Of a stretch of DNA of 45,705 nucleotides, positions 5,852 to 12,198 are shown one piece after another (within the stretch, counting starts at the first letter, position 1; the number at the start of each line of letters is the position of its first letter). Source of the stretch: a virus; the IMG/VR virus record IMGVR_UViG_3300044679_000050, positions 1-45,705 of that record. One strand, given 5' to 3'. Below the pieces are notes generated by a model. The model was not told where the DNA came from and made no database searches. It worked only from the letters and a program-made list of their open reading frames with translations. The position numbers and the translations under genes are program-made.

Positions 5852-6021
5852 TCTGCTTGTCTCCGGAGGAGCGCACAGGTGTCCTCCTTCATATCGGTTA
5901 GTAATTTCCACTTACCCAATTCGCGCCTCAAGTCTTTGTTCTCAGCCTCGAGCGCGGCAATGCGCTTTTTCTGCGCCTCGATGGTGATACTCGCGCGCAG
6001 CAGCAGTTCGAGTTCAGACAT
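5848..6021 (-). CDS. Short coiled-coil protein, 57 aa
   Basis: ELELLLRASITIEAQKKRIA followed by ALEAENKDLRRELGKWKLL gives continuous heptads over about residues 4-42, so a dimeric coiled coil is likely. Start ATG at 6021 overlaps the previous stop region. It directly precedes the ERF gene; small coiled-coil proteins in this place are common and uncharacterised. Confidence 0.65.
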   Translation of the reverse strand: MSELELLLRASITIEAQKKRIAALEAENKDLRRELGKWKLLTDMKEDTCALLRRQAE

Positions 6022-6181
6022 CGCGCACGTCCTTGCCCACGCTGAACGCACCGGGCTTGCACTGATTGATCTTCTGGTACGGGATCACCGGATTGCGCAG
6101 CGTGACTCCCACCCAAAGCGCGATGGCGATCACGGCGACGAAGAGGACGCCAGCGAAGACCAGCCCTGCGCCCCAGCCCAT
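6014..6181 (-). CDS. Small membrane protein, 55 aa
   Basis: The frame from ATG 6181 (TGATG overlap with the gene before) to TGA 6016-6014 encodes one strongly hydrophobic helix, residues 5-27 (AGLVFAGVLFVAVIAIALWV), and a polar C-terminal half with one Cys. It is predicted to sit in the inner membrane. Two consecutive membrane genes (this and 6181-6345) suggest a membrane function early in infection, such as exclusion of other phages, but nothing specific is visible. Confidence 0.65.
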   Translation of the reverse strand: MGWGAGLVFAGVLFVAVIAIALWVGVTLRNPVIPYQKINQCKPGAFSVGKDVRDV

Positions 6182-6345
6182 CACCGATCCTCCTTGCGCG
6201 CATCCCAGATCTCGTCATATTTCTGCTGCTGCGATGTCGGCTCTTTCGCGAACATCATCGTCCAGAAGAAAAACGCCATGGCGATGAAGGGCGGCACGAA
6301 AATGATCGCGGCGAGGATGATCAAGATCCAGGCGAAGACGCTCAT
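6181..6345 (-). CDS. Small membrane protein, 54 aa
   Basis: Starts MSVFAWILIILAAIIFVPPF and continues IAMAFFFWTMMF: one long or two closely packed transmembrane helices (about 3-36), followed by a charged cytoplasmic-type tail (QQQKYDEIWDARKEDR). ATG at 6345 overlaps the previous TGA. Role unknown. Confidence 0.65.
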   Translation of the reverse strand: MSVFAWILIILAAIIFVPPFIAMAFFFWTMMFAKEPTSQQQKYDEIWDARKEDR

Positions 6346-6503
6346 GGCAGCTTCTCCGCGATACGCTTCCACTCAGCCCAGAGCTGCGCATTCAGCTCGA
6401 CCGGCTTGTGCTCGATCGGCTTCAGCACCGGGAGCGGTGCGAGCTCTTCCGGCCGATGGCTGGTTAAGTCGGTGTTCTGGTCGTACCAGTCGTAGGGGTG
6501 CAT
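6342..6503 (-). CDS. Hypothetical protein, 53 aa
   Basis: A soluble, proline-rich 53-residue protein (MHPYDWYDQNTDL..., LAPLPVLKPIEHKP) with a C-terminal amphipathic helix QLWAEWKRIAEKL. The start at 6503 lies two bases after the previous stop. No known family. Confidence 0.55.
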   Translation of the reverse strand: MHPYDWYDQNTDLTSHRPEELAPLPVLKPIEHKPVELNAQLWAEWKRIAEKLP

Positions 6504-6505
6504 GG

Positions 6506-6682
6506 CTATGCCGCCTTCTTGGCTGCACGTCGAGCGGCTTTCTTGGCCTGCTTCGTGTTCCACGCGATCTCTTTGCGTTTCGTCGCCCCGATCGACAGCG
6601 GCAGGCCATTGTTGATGTGCAGGTAGCGCACTTTGGCGCGTGCCTCAGCGCGGCGGGATCGGTTGGTGGTCTTGACGTACAT
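6506..6682 (-). CDS. Basic first protein of the leftward operon, 58 aa
   Basis: First gene behind the leftward promoter, with a near-perfect ribosome site AGGAGG (6692-6687) four bases before ATG 6682. The protein is strongly basic: RSRRAEARAKVRY at the start and a Lys/Arg/Ala helix KQAKKAARRAAKKAA at the end. Such tails bind nucleic acid non-specifically. Its position suggests high, immediate-early expression. Function unknown. Confidence 0.65.
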   Translation of the reverse strand: MYVKTTNRSRRAEARAKVRYLHINNGLPLSIGATKRKEIAWNTKQAKKAARRAAKKAA

Positions 6683-6707
6683 ATCGCCTCCTGATCTGTT
6701 GGAGGCG

Positions 6708-6736
6708 AGTATTACCCAGGGGTAAGGTACTGTCAA
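6708..6736 (-). promoter_or_regulatory. Leftward early promoter
   Basis: Minus strand: -35 TTGACA (6736-6731, consensus) and -10 AATACT (6713-6708) with a 17-bp spacer. Transcription would start near 6701 and give an 18-20-base leader before ATG 6682. The spacer and -10 box are covered by the first operator; a second operator abuts the -35 box. Confidence 0.75.
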
Positions 6737-6830
6737 TACCTTGGGGTAAATTATTTTTCTATGCCGATTCGCCCTCATTACCAGTAGGTAAATGACCCGT
6801 GGGTATTGACGCGACCTTACCCGTGGGTAA
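6712..6830. promoter_or_regulatory. Five-operator control region
   Basis: Five 14-bp dyads related to TTACCC-N2-GGGTAA lie between the divergent genes: 6712-6725 (TTACCCAGGGGTAA), 6736-6749 (ATACCTTGGGGTAA), 6778-6791 (TTACCAGTAGGTAA), 6793-6806 (TGACCCGTGGGTAT) and 6817-6830 (TTACCCGTGGGTAA). The outer pairs at each end have centres exactly 24 bp apart and the same position relative to their promoter. One regulator, probably the adjacent Cro-like protein, could therefore bind both promoters in the same way. Confidence 0.85.
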
Positions 6831-6834
6831 TACT
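6806..6834 (+). promoter_or_regulatory. Rightward promoter for the Cro-like gene
   Basis: -35 TTGACG (6806-6811) and -10 AATACT (6829-6834) with a 17-bp spacer, a mirror image of the leftward promoter. The expected start point, about 7 bases downstream, falls at 6841-6842, which is the A of the ATG. The message would be leaderless or nearly so, as known for lambda cI from PRM. No Shine-Dalgarno of quality precedes the ATG. Confidence 0.65.
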
Positions 6835-6841
6835 CCAGAGC

Positions 6842-7090
6842 ATGGAAGAGTTGCGTCAATATTTGAACTCGCTGCGGCCTCCGGATCAGGAATCATTTGC
6901 ATCTCGCTGTGACACGTCCCTCGGCTACCTCCGCAAGGCCATTTCGAAGGGCCAGGAGCTGGGCACCGAACTTGTTATCTCGATCGAGCGCGAGAGCGGG
7001 GGAGTCGTCCGATGCGAGCATCTACGGCCCGACATCGATTGGAAGTACCTCAGCAAACGCAATCCGAGCATGCATGAGGTCGCTCAGTGA
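6842..7090 (+). CDS. Cro/YdaS-like HTH regulator, 82 aa
   Basis: The protein starts MEELRQYLNSLRPPDQESFA and carries RCDTSLGYLRKAIS, GTELVISIERESGGVV and a final CEHLRPDIDWKYL. This order (x-L-x-x-P-x-x-Q-x-x-FA, a recognition helix, then SGG-x-V-x-x-x-x-LRPDIDW) is that of the Cro-like YdaS family of DNA-binding regulators. The closing L-R-P-D-x-x-W is diagnostic. ATG 6842 is used; an upstream in-frame ATG at 6806 would read through the promoter. It is most likely the binder of the five operators next to it. A separate CI-type repressor is not visible. Confidence 0.82.
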   Translation: MEELRQYLNSLRPPDQESFASRCDTSLGYLRKAISKGQELGTELVISIERESGGVVRCEHLRPDIDWKYLSKRNPSMHEVAQ

Positions 7091-7119
7091 TTGGTTGCAA
7101 TGCGACAGAATGTAGTGAG

Positions 7120-7143
7120 AAACCCTTAAAAAAAAGGGTTTTC
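7120..7143 (+). terminator. Terminator after the Cro-like gene
   Basis: AAACCCTT (7120-7127), a six-A loop and AAGGGTTT (7134-7141) form an eight-bp stem followed by a short T run. It lies 30 bases after the Cro-like stop codon. The A-rich loop and weak T tract make efficiency uncertain; in the other direction the A and T flanks could also serve the minus-strand gene that follows. Confidence 0.6.
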
Positions 7144-7155
7144 AGTCAACATAAT

Positions 7156-7287
7156 CTAGCCATTCGGCCGAAACAGCTTGTGAATTTCCTCTCTCGTCAT
7201 GGCGATCTCGCCGACGATCGAGAACGCACAGAGCAGCAAAGTTACGCAAAAGATGATCGTGCAGATGACTGCGGTCTTGTTGTTCAT
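7156..7287 (-). CDS. Small membrane protein, 43 aa
   Basis: The minus-strand frame ATG 7287 to TAG 7158-7156 encodes a short hydrophobic helix (about 6-28: AVICTIIFCVTLLLCAFSIV) preceded by a Lys and followed by a polar tail MTREEIHKLFRPNG. It lies alone between the Cro-like gene and the HTH gene, opposite to both. Leftward transcription would end at the A/T-rich hairpin at 7120-7143. The ribosome site is weak, so the call is moderate. It could be a lysogenic membrane protein. Confidence 0.5.
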   Translation of the reverse strand: MNNKTAVICTIIFCVTLLLCAFSIVGEIAMTREEIHKLFRPNG

Positions 7288-7324
7288 TGCTTTGCACCAT
7301 CCCTAGATCTGCCGAGTCTCGCAT

Positions 7325-7558
7325 ATGAGTGATGTCGAGAGCCAGGAACGCAGGATCTTGGCGTATCTCAAACAGGGCCGTGTCCTTACTCCTCTCTCGG
7401 CTCTAAACCTATTTGGCTGCCTACGACTGAGCGCACGCATTCACAGCTTGCGTCGGAAGCACCGTATTGATTCAGCAATTGTGAAGTTACCGAGCGGCAA
7501 ACGAGTTGCTCTCTATTCGACGTGGACGGGAAAGAAAAAGCCCCAGGTTTTGGCCTAG
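7325..7558 (+). CDS. Winged-helix-like small regulator, 77 aa
   Basis: ERRILAYLKQGRVLTPLSAL, NLFGCLRLSARIHSLRRK and VKLPSGKRVALY fit the small phage HTH family in which R-I-L-x-x-L-x-x-G is followed by T-x-x-x-A-L-x-x-x-x-x-x-R-L-S-x-R-I-x-x-L-R-x-x. The wing ends in a short beta hairpin. Its stop codon TAG lies inside the terminator stem, so transcription ends right at the gene's end. It could be a late-gene activator or an early regulator; its promoter is not clear. Confidence 0.7.
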   Translation: MSDVESQERRILAYLKQGRVLTPLSALNLFGCLRLSARIHSLRRKHRIDSAIVKLPSGKRVALYSTWTGKKKPQVLA

Positions 7559-7565
7559 GGCTTTT
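7536..7565 (+). terminator. Rho-independent terminator
   Basis: AAAAGCCC (7536-7543) pairs with GGGCTTTT (7558-7565), with an inner AGG/CCT pairing, one mismatch and a six-base loop. The T run is in the stem arm, the usual form of a phage bidirectional terminator. It includes the TAG of the small HTH gene. Confidence 0.8.
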
Positions 7566-7813
7566 GGGTGCAATAGGTCACATATCGCACGCTGAGCTGA
7601 TTAACGAGCAGAAGTGTAGCGAATTCTAGACGTGTTTGCACTCAGTTCGTGGGGCGGGTCACACCGTAGTCCGAATGCGAACTGAAAGAAGTGACGGATC
7701 GGTCAGGCACCTCAGCGGGGGCATGTCTGGCTTCCCCTTACCTTCCAGGACCCCTGGGGGGTAAGGGGGGCTTTGTTACGTTACCTAGCGAAAGCATGTT
7801 TAGGAGAAGGGAG
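7566..7813. other. Noncoding stretch with a long hairpin (7734-7768)
   Basis: No plausible gene is seen here. The main feature is a perfect two-part stem: CCCCTTACC (7734-7742) with GGTAAGGGG (7760-7768) and, inside a TT/GG internal loop, CCAGG (7745-7749) with CCTGG (7753-7757) around an ACC loop. A CTTTG follows, so it may terminate or attenuate transcription entering the late operon. A second inverted repeat, CAGTTCG (7643-7649) and CGAACTG (7678-7684), lies upstream. The late promoter should be in this stretch, but I could not identify one. Confidence 0.6.
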
Positions 7814-8092
7814 ATGAGGCAAGAAAGAAAGACGAGATATGAGCAAAACGTTTCCGAGCTTCGCCGTCTATATGGTCCTTTGGGTCTGGAGATTTGGGAG
7901 TTTTCTGGGGTGCATCTACGGATTGTAGGCAAGAACTTGGTGGACTTTTGGCCTACTACCGGGAAGGCCTGGATGGTTGGATCGCGTAGGAAAGGACGGG
8001 TCATGACCGCTTCGGAAGTCTGTGATTTAGCCCTGGGAGACACAGAGATTCTTCCCGATGGCGCGAGTGAGCATATGAGGGCGATGCAATGA
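7814..8092 (+). CDS. First late-operon gene, hypothetical, 92 aa
   Basis: ATG 7814 has GGAG seven bases upstream; the longer frame is less likely. The protein has a basic N-terminus (MRQERKTRYEQNVSEL) and a core LRIVGKNLVDFWPTTGKAW, where V-D-F-x-P-T-T-G-K-W is a recurrent phage motif of unknown function. It overlaps the next gene as ATGA. Confidence 0.6.
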   Translation: MRQERKTRYEQNVSELRRLYGPLGLEIWEFSGVHLRIVGKNLVDFWPTTGKAWMVGSRRKGRVMTASEVCDLALGDTEILPDGASEHMRAMQ

Positions 8093-8418
8093 CAACTCTT
8101 GAAGCAGTCCAGGAGAAGGTTCGAGCCCGCTGCAAAGTCACTCCAAAGCTTCACTGGAGGCGCTTGAGCGACTATTCCATGGTGAGCGAGTGCGGCCAGT
8201 TCTATGTTGGCAAGGCATTCGTCATGGGCGAGCCGAGATACGAAGTCTGGTTCAAAGCTCAAGGTGGTAGCGCGGTGCAATTGCGCATGAATCTGCCCTC
8301 TGGGGATGAAGCCAAGGCCTGGGCGAGTTCAATAGCAAACGCTTATCGCAAGGGCACAATTAGCCTGAAAGTCCCGCCATCTAAGCAGGAAATCGATCGA
8401 TTGAAGGCGCTTCAGTGA
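8089..8418 (+). CDS. Hypothetical protein, 109 aa
   Basis: A mixed alpha/beta protein: LHWRRLSDYSMVSECGQFYV, EPRYEVWFKAQGG, and a C-terminal helix EAKAWASSIANAYRKG. The N-terminal beta portion with W-R-R-L-S-D-Y-S-x-x-S looks like a small phage fold that I cannot name. It ends with the GTGA that starts the nuclease gene, so the two are coupled. Confidence 0.55.
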   Translation: MTTLEAVQEKVRARCKVTPKLHWRRLSDYSMVSECGQFYVGKAFVMGEPRYEVWFKAQGGSAVQLRMNLPSGDEAKAWASSIANAYRKGTISLKVPPSKQEIDRLKALQ

Positions 8419-8729
8419 GTGCCAGAACTCGTGCTGCCTTGGGCGAACGCGATGCCAATCACGTCGAACTGGTTCAGCGCTACGAACAGCATTTCTGCAA
8501 GGTCTATGACACAAGCACCGTAGGCGGGGGGTTCCCCGATACCGTCGTACGCATTCAAACCCGCGATGGGCACGTCCTGCAATTGGTCGAGATCAAGACC
8601 GAGGACGGCTCGCTCAATCGTGCGCAAGAGCTATTCCACCTCGAGTGGGGTCCACGCTCCTGCGTCACAGTACGCACCGTCCAAGACGTCGATGCGCATA
8701 TCGCTCAGGTCAAAGCACGTTCCTGGTAA
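8415..8729 (+). CDS. VRR-NUC-like PD-(D/E)XK nuclease, 104 aa
   Basis: Residues 38-61 carry GGGFPDTVVRI followed by LQLVEIKTEDG and then LNRAQELFH; this is the PD...E-x-K arrangement of the VRR-NUC and related small phage nucleases, with D42, E59 and K61 as metal/catalytic residues and Q71 in the following helix. Full-length VRR-NUC domains are about 90-110 residues, so this is a stand-alone domain. Such enzymes can act on branched DNA during packaging or recombination. Start is GTG 8415 (GTGA overlap). Its place two genes before the terminase fits a packaging role. Confidence 0.78.
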   Translation: MSARTRAALGERDANHVELVQRYEQHFCKVYDTSTVGGGFPDTVVRIQTRDGHVLQLVEIKTEDGSLNRAQELFHLEWGPRSCVTVRTVQDVDAHIAQVKARSW

Positions 8730-8772
8730 ATGTTGCAGTCCCGCCTACGCCCAACGCATAGGATTTAAGCCC

Positions 8773-9063
8773 ATGTCCGACGATATAGCCCACCTGCAGC
8801 TTGCCGAGAAACGCGTAGTCGATGCCGCCTCGAAGCTTGGCATGAACCCGCAGTCGGCCGGCATCTCGGCCTTCTTCAACAGCGTGCTGCTCGCCTGCCG
8901 TGTCGATGCGCTGATCGAGTACACGAAGCCGTTCGAACTCGATGCCGAGGGCGCGCCGATCATGAAAGCCACGTTCGAGGAAGTCCTGATGCGCAAACTC
9001 GAAGCGCAGGCAGAGAAGTTCGAATCAAGCGCTGCTCAGCCACGCCTGGTCCTAGCCAACTGA
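8773..9063 (+). CDS. Hypothetical protein upstream of terminase, 96 aa
   Basis: A soluble helical protein (MSDDIAHLQLAEKRVVDAAS..., later EVLMRKLEAQAEKFES). The FELDAEGAPIMKATFEEVLM stretch has a beta turn followed by an amphipathic helix. AGGA 10 bases upstream supports ATG 8773. Not recognised. A packaging accessory role is possible from position. Confidence 0.55.
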   Translation: MSDDIAHLQLAEKRVVDAASKLGMNPQSAGISAFFNSVLLACRVDALIEYTKPFELDAEGAPIMKATFEEVLMRKLEAQAEKFESSAAQPRLVLAN

Positions 9064-9064
9064 T

Positions 9065-9301
9065 ATGGCTGCTCGACTCAATCCCCGGCATAGCGAACTG
9101 TGCTTGAAGCGTATTAAGACGAGTCAGCTAATAAATCGCTTGCAAGACAATGCCTTGGGCGAGGTCGAGATGGACCAAGTAGAGGCTGCTAATGCACGTT
9201 TCCTTGTGGAGCGGACCTTGGCTAAGGCAGAGGCGCCAAAGCAGTTGGATGTCAATGCCAACGTGAACTTCACCGTTGTGACTGGCGTTCCAGGTGGCTG
9301 A
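9065..9301 (+). CDS. Probable small terminase-like protein, 78 aa
   Basis: A short basic N-terminal part (ARLNPRHSELCLKRIKTSQL) and a helix QVEAANARFLVERTLAKAEAP are followed by NVNFTVVTGVPGG, an ending often seen in small proteins directly before phage large terminases. It overlaps the terminase start by 8 bases. At 78 residues it is shorter than most TerS proteins (roughly 100-180), so it may be a TerS-related or accessory factor. Small subunits recognise phage DNA for packaging. Confidence 0.55.
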   Translation: MAARLNPRHSELCLKRIKTSQLINRLQDNALGEVEMDQVEAANARFLVERTLAKAEAPKQLDVNANVNFTVVTGVPGG

Positions 9302-10712
9302 GCAGGTTGTAGACCTAGGCTTTCGTGCCCGGCCCTGGCAGTTTGAGGCGCTGGCGGCTCTCAAGCGATTCTCGGTCCTGATCGTGCATCGAGGCGGTGG
9401 CAAGACGCTCGCCGCCGTAATGAAGCTCATCGATTCAGGACTACGATGTACAGGCCCAGAACCTGGCCGCTTTGCTTATGTAGCGCCTGAGCTCAAACAA
9501 GCCAAGACCGCGGCTTGGACCTATCTGTGCCAATACGCCCGTAAGCTCCCGCAACATCACATCAATGAGACCGAGTTGTGGATTCAGCTCCCCAATGGAG
9601 CTCGCGTGCGCATTTTTGGTGCTGATGATCCTGACTCATTACGTGGTCAGCACTTGAACGGCATCGTGCTCGATGAGGTTGCGCAGATGAAGCCTCATGT
9701 ATGGGGTGAGGTGCTGCTGCCGGCGCTCGCCGCTCGCAATGGCTGGGCGCTGTTTATCGGTACGCCCAAAGGCACCAATCTGCTATCGGAGACGTTCTTC
9801 AAGGGCGAGGCAGATCCAGCATGGTTTGCGAAGCGCTTCACGGTTATGGATACGGGCGTCTTCAATGAGCAGCAACTGAGCGAGATTCGCAAGAATCAGA
9901 CCGATCAGCAATGGCGTCAGGAGTATCTATGCGATTTCGATGCCTCCAGCATCGAGACGCTGATCAGTATTGATCTGGTACGTCAGGCCATGGGGCGACA
10001 TGTTCCAGACGCAGCTTTCAACTCCGAGCCTAAGGTAATGGGTGTTGATGTGGCTTTGGGCGGCGGGGATATGACCGTCATCCAAACGCGTCAGGGCCTA
10101 TGCGCTTTCCCGCCCACTGTGATCAATTCCTCAGACCCTCACCAGATTGGTGATCTGGTGGCCTATGCCATCGACGTATTCAAGCCAGATGCGGTCTTTG
10201 TCGATGATTCGGGTGGGTATGGCTCAGGCGTCGTAAGCCGCCTACGCGGGCTTAACTACAGCGCCATCGTCAATCCCATTCAGTTCGGCTGGTCGGCTCT
10301 CGATGAGCGGTACGTTAATCGCGTGGCTGAGATGTGGTGGAAGATAAAGCTATGGCTCGAATCGGGGGGATCACTCCCACAAGATCAACGCTATTTGCTC
10401 GAACTCACCAGCCGGCAGTGTGACTACAAGAACGCCCGCGGCAAGCTTGCTCTTGAAACCAAGGAACAGATGCGATCCAGGGGCATCAAAAGCCCGGATA
10501 TCGCCGATGCCCTTGCTTTGACGTTCGCAGCCCCTGTGGCGATTACCAATCGGCTGATCAACAACCTACCCGCGCAGATCGCTCATGTGTACTCGGCGAC
10601 GCTTGGAGGCGATTACCAAGCCGATTGGAATGCGGTAGCGAATGCCGCAAATGTTGAGTCTCGCCGAGACTACAACCCGCTCGACCGATTCGACAAACCC
10701 GCAAGCCTGTAA
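9294..10712 (+). CDS. terL: Terminase large subunit
   Basis: TerL packages DNA with an ATPase motor and cuts it with a nuclease domain. The Walker A is HRGGGKT at 32-38, Walker B is IVLDE at 124-128, and the nuclease domain shows D252 in MGVDVA, D304-D305 in FVDDSGG and D402/D405 in SPDIADA, the RNase H-fold acidic triad. At 472 residues it is normal in length. Start is GTG 9294, overlapping the small gene before it. The lack of other ATPase genes in the window makes this the packaging motor. Confidence 0.93.
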   Translation: MAEQVVDLGFRARPWQFEALAALKRFSVLIVHRGGGKTLAAVMKLIDSGLRCTGPEPGRFAYVAPELKQAKTAAWTYLCQYARKLPQHHINETELWIQLPNGARVRIFGADDPDSLRGQHLNGIVLDEVAQMKPHVWGEVLLPALAARNGWALFIGTPKGTNLLSETFFKGEADPAWFAKRFTVMDTGVFNEQQLSEIRKNQTDQQWRQEYLCDFDASSIETLISIDLVRQAMGRHVPDAAFNSEPKVMGVDVALGGGDMTVIQTRQGLCAFPPTVINSSDPHQIGDLVAYAIDVFKPDAVFVDDSGGYGSGVVSRLRGLNYSAIVNPIQFGWSALDERYVNRVAEMWWKIKLWLESGGSLPQDQRYLLELTSRQCDYKNARGKLALETKEQMRSRGIKSPDIADALALTFAAPVAITNRLINNLPAQIAHVYSATLGGDYQADWNAVANAANVESRRDYNPLDRFDKPASL

Positions 10713-10725
10713 AGGAGCTTAGCAA

Positions 10726-11037
10726 ATGACTGAATACACCGATTTCGAAAGCTGGAAAGCCGCTGGCATCGCTGCAGGCCTATCTGGTCCCACGCAAGTG
10801 CAGGGCAAGGACATGTGGGTGTTTGGCACCTGGACTGTGGTCAAGACTGGCCATGGCGGTGCGTGGACCGGCACCAAAGGTGAGATTGGCGAGACCACCG
10901 CATCGGGTCGCCCGTCGCTCAATACCGATCGTGGCACGAAGTTGAACGCAGCTAAGACAACGGCTGCTGCTCAAGGGACGCCCATCCCGCATTCAGCTCT
11001 CCAACCGGTCCCCCGTGGAGCATCACTAAATGTCTGA
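10726..11037 (+). CDS. Hypothetical virion-region protein, 103 aa
   Basis: ATG 10726 follows AAAGGAG. The protein has a short N-terminal domain (TDFESWKAAGIAAGLSGPTQ, MWVFGTWTVVKTGHGGAW) and a Gly/Thr/Ala-rich tail. Aromatic W-x-x-W repeats suggest a beta-structured particle protein. The next five genes have similar low-complexity character; together they look like a block of small virion or head-associated proteins. Confidence 0.5.
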   Translation: MTEYTDFESWKAAGIAAGLSGPTQVQGKDMWVFGTWTVVKTGHGGAWTGTKGEIGETTASGRPSLNTDRGTKLNAAKTTAAAQGTPIPHSALQPVPRGASLNV

Positions 11038-11566
11038 GAAATCCGGCTTTCTAGCTGGCACCGAACAGGAGCGCGGTTCGAATCCTGTCGTCCGCTCTAA
11101 GTTCGATAAGTCCCATGGCAAAGGCTTGCCTGCCCCGCACCTGAAACATCCGGGCGAAGTAGCCAAGGAATCAGGATCGAAGTATCCCGGCCATACCGAG
11201 AACGGCCACAAGCTGCCCGTCGAGCGTGGCACGAACTTCTCAGGCGGTATCACCACGCACCATCACGAGCCGGGTAAGTTGGGCTCGATGATGGCGGAGG
11301 GTCATCGCAGCATCTATGGGATGCCGAACAAGAACCACACGGACCATGTCTCGCCGGGCAAGGTCGTATCGACCACGGCCAGCATGCACCTGCACGAGCC
11401 TGACCCCGTGCATGGCGGGGGTGATCTACATGCACGTCAGCACAACACTGGGAGGGGCCAGGAGCGTGCCAAGTCGAGTAGCCCGCAGCATCAGGACAAC
11501 CATTCGAGCCGATCCAAGGCACCCCACGCGAAGTTAGACCGCGTGAATATGAAGGGGCGCAGCTGA
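11030..11566 (+). CDS. His/Gly/Lys-rich protein, 178 aa
   Basis: Unusually rich in His, Gly, Lys and Ser (THHHEPGK, HLHEPDPVHGGGDLHARQH) with no clear fold, so probably disordered and DNA- or metal-binding. It starts with an ATG overlapping the previous gene's end and is followed by small basic proteins. Similar disordered proteins occur in virions, but function cannot be inferred. Bases 11075-11099 resemble the 3' part of a tRNA (see findings). Confidence 0.5.
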   Translation: MSEKSGFLAGTEQERGSNPVVRSKFDKSHGKGLPAPHLKHPGEVAKESGSKYPGHTENGHKLPVERGTNFSGGITTHHHEPGKLGSMMAEGHRSIYGMPNKNHTDHVSPGKVVSTTASMHLHEPDPVHGGGDLHARQHNTGRGQERAKSSSPQHQDNHSSRSKAPHAKLDRVNMKGRS

Positions 11567-11838
11567 TGGCCAAAAGAAGCCGCGTTACGAAGATTGTTGC
11601 GCGTCGTGCGCCAAAACGAGTTTGCGTAGAACTGGTCATGGATGATTTTGCCGGAGAGTTCAAAGCGATGGCGGCTGATAGGGCTATTTTGTTCAGCATG
11701 ATCGGAAGCCTGCGTCGGGAAGTAACTGTTCTCTCGAATCTCATTAGATCCGAAGGTGCGATTGCTGGTATGGCTCCTGTTAGCGAGACGGATCTCAATC
11801 GCTGTATTCGTGCAGCCGAGGGGAAGTTAGATGGCTGA
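11566..11838 (+). CDS. Hypothetical protein, 90 aa
   Basis: Basic N-terminus (MAKRSRVTKIVARRAPKR) followed by a helical acidic part (VMDDFAGEFKAMAADRAILF) and another helix with REVTVLSNLIRSEG. It begins within the TGATGG overlap with the gene before it and overlaps the next start. Unknown; possibly nucleic-acid-binding. Confidence 0.5.
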   Translation: MAKRSRVTKIVARRAPKRVCVELVMDDFAGEFKAMAADRAILFSMIGSLRREVTVLSNLIRSEGAIAGMAPVSETDLNRCIRAAEGKLDG

Positions 11839-12007
11839 TTGGATCGAGCACGCGAAGTTGAAGCGCGGTGCGTACGGCCATCACAGTGCGGCTCAGACAG
11901 CCAAGGACTCGAAGAAGCCTGGGCTATTGGGTAAGCGCGCACGGCTCGCCAAGACGTTGAAGTCACTCCACAGCCGCGGGGCCTCGAAGCTATACGGGGC
12001 AAAGTAA
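11831..12007 (+). CDS. Basic small protein, 58 aa
   Basis: ATG 11831 to TAA 12005-12007 encodes 58 residues dominated by Lys, Arg, Ala and Gly (KLKRGAYGHHSAAQTAKDSK, GLLGKRARLAKTLKS). Likely nucleic-acid-binding or disordered. TAATG links it to the next gene. Confidence 0.55.
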   Translation: MADWIEHAKLKRGAYGHHSAAQTAKDSKKPGLLGKRARLAKTLKSLHSRGASKLYGAK

Positions 12008-12198
12008 TGCCGTGGACGTCAGGGAGCATCGCTAAGCACAACAAGCGCGCCAAGACGGCCAAGCAGAAGCGCCAGCTGCGCGATATCGCTAACTCAGCAC
12101 TCAAGTCCGGGCACAGCGAGGGTGAGGCGATCCGGATGGCGAATGGGGTGCTCAAGCGCGAGCGCAAGGCGAGAACCATGTATCCCAACGCCCGATGA
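12007..12198 (+). CDS. Basic protein with AN-x-x-LK / EGEAIR-MANG motif, 63 aa
   Basis: The C-terminal two thirds read KQKRQLRDIANSALKSG, then HSEGEAIRMANGVLKR, a pattern often seen in short phage proteins (ANxxL...G..EG.AIR.AN). The function of that family is not established to my knowledge. Coupled on both sides by TAATG and ATGA overlaps. Confidence 0.6.
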   Translation: MPWTSGSIAKHNKRAKTAKQKRQLRDIANSALKSGHSEGEAIRMANGVLKRERKARTMYPNAR

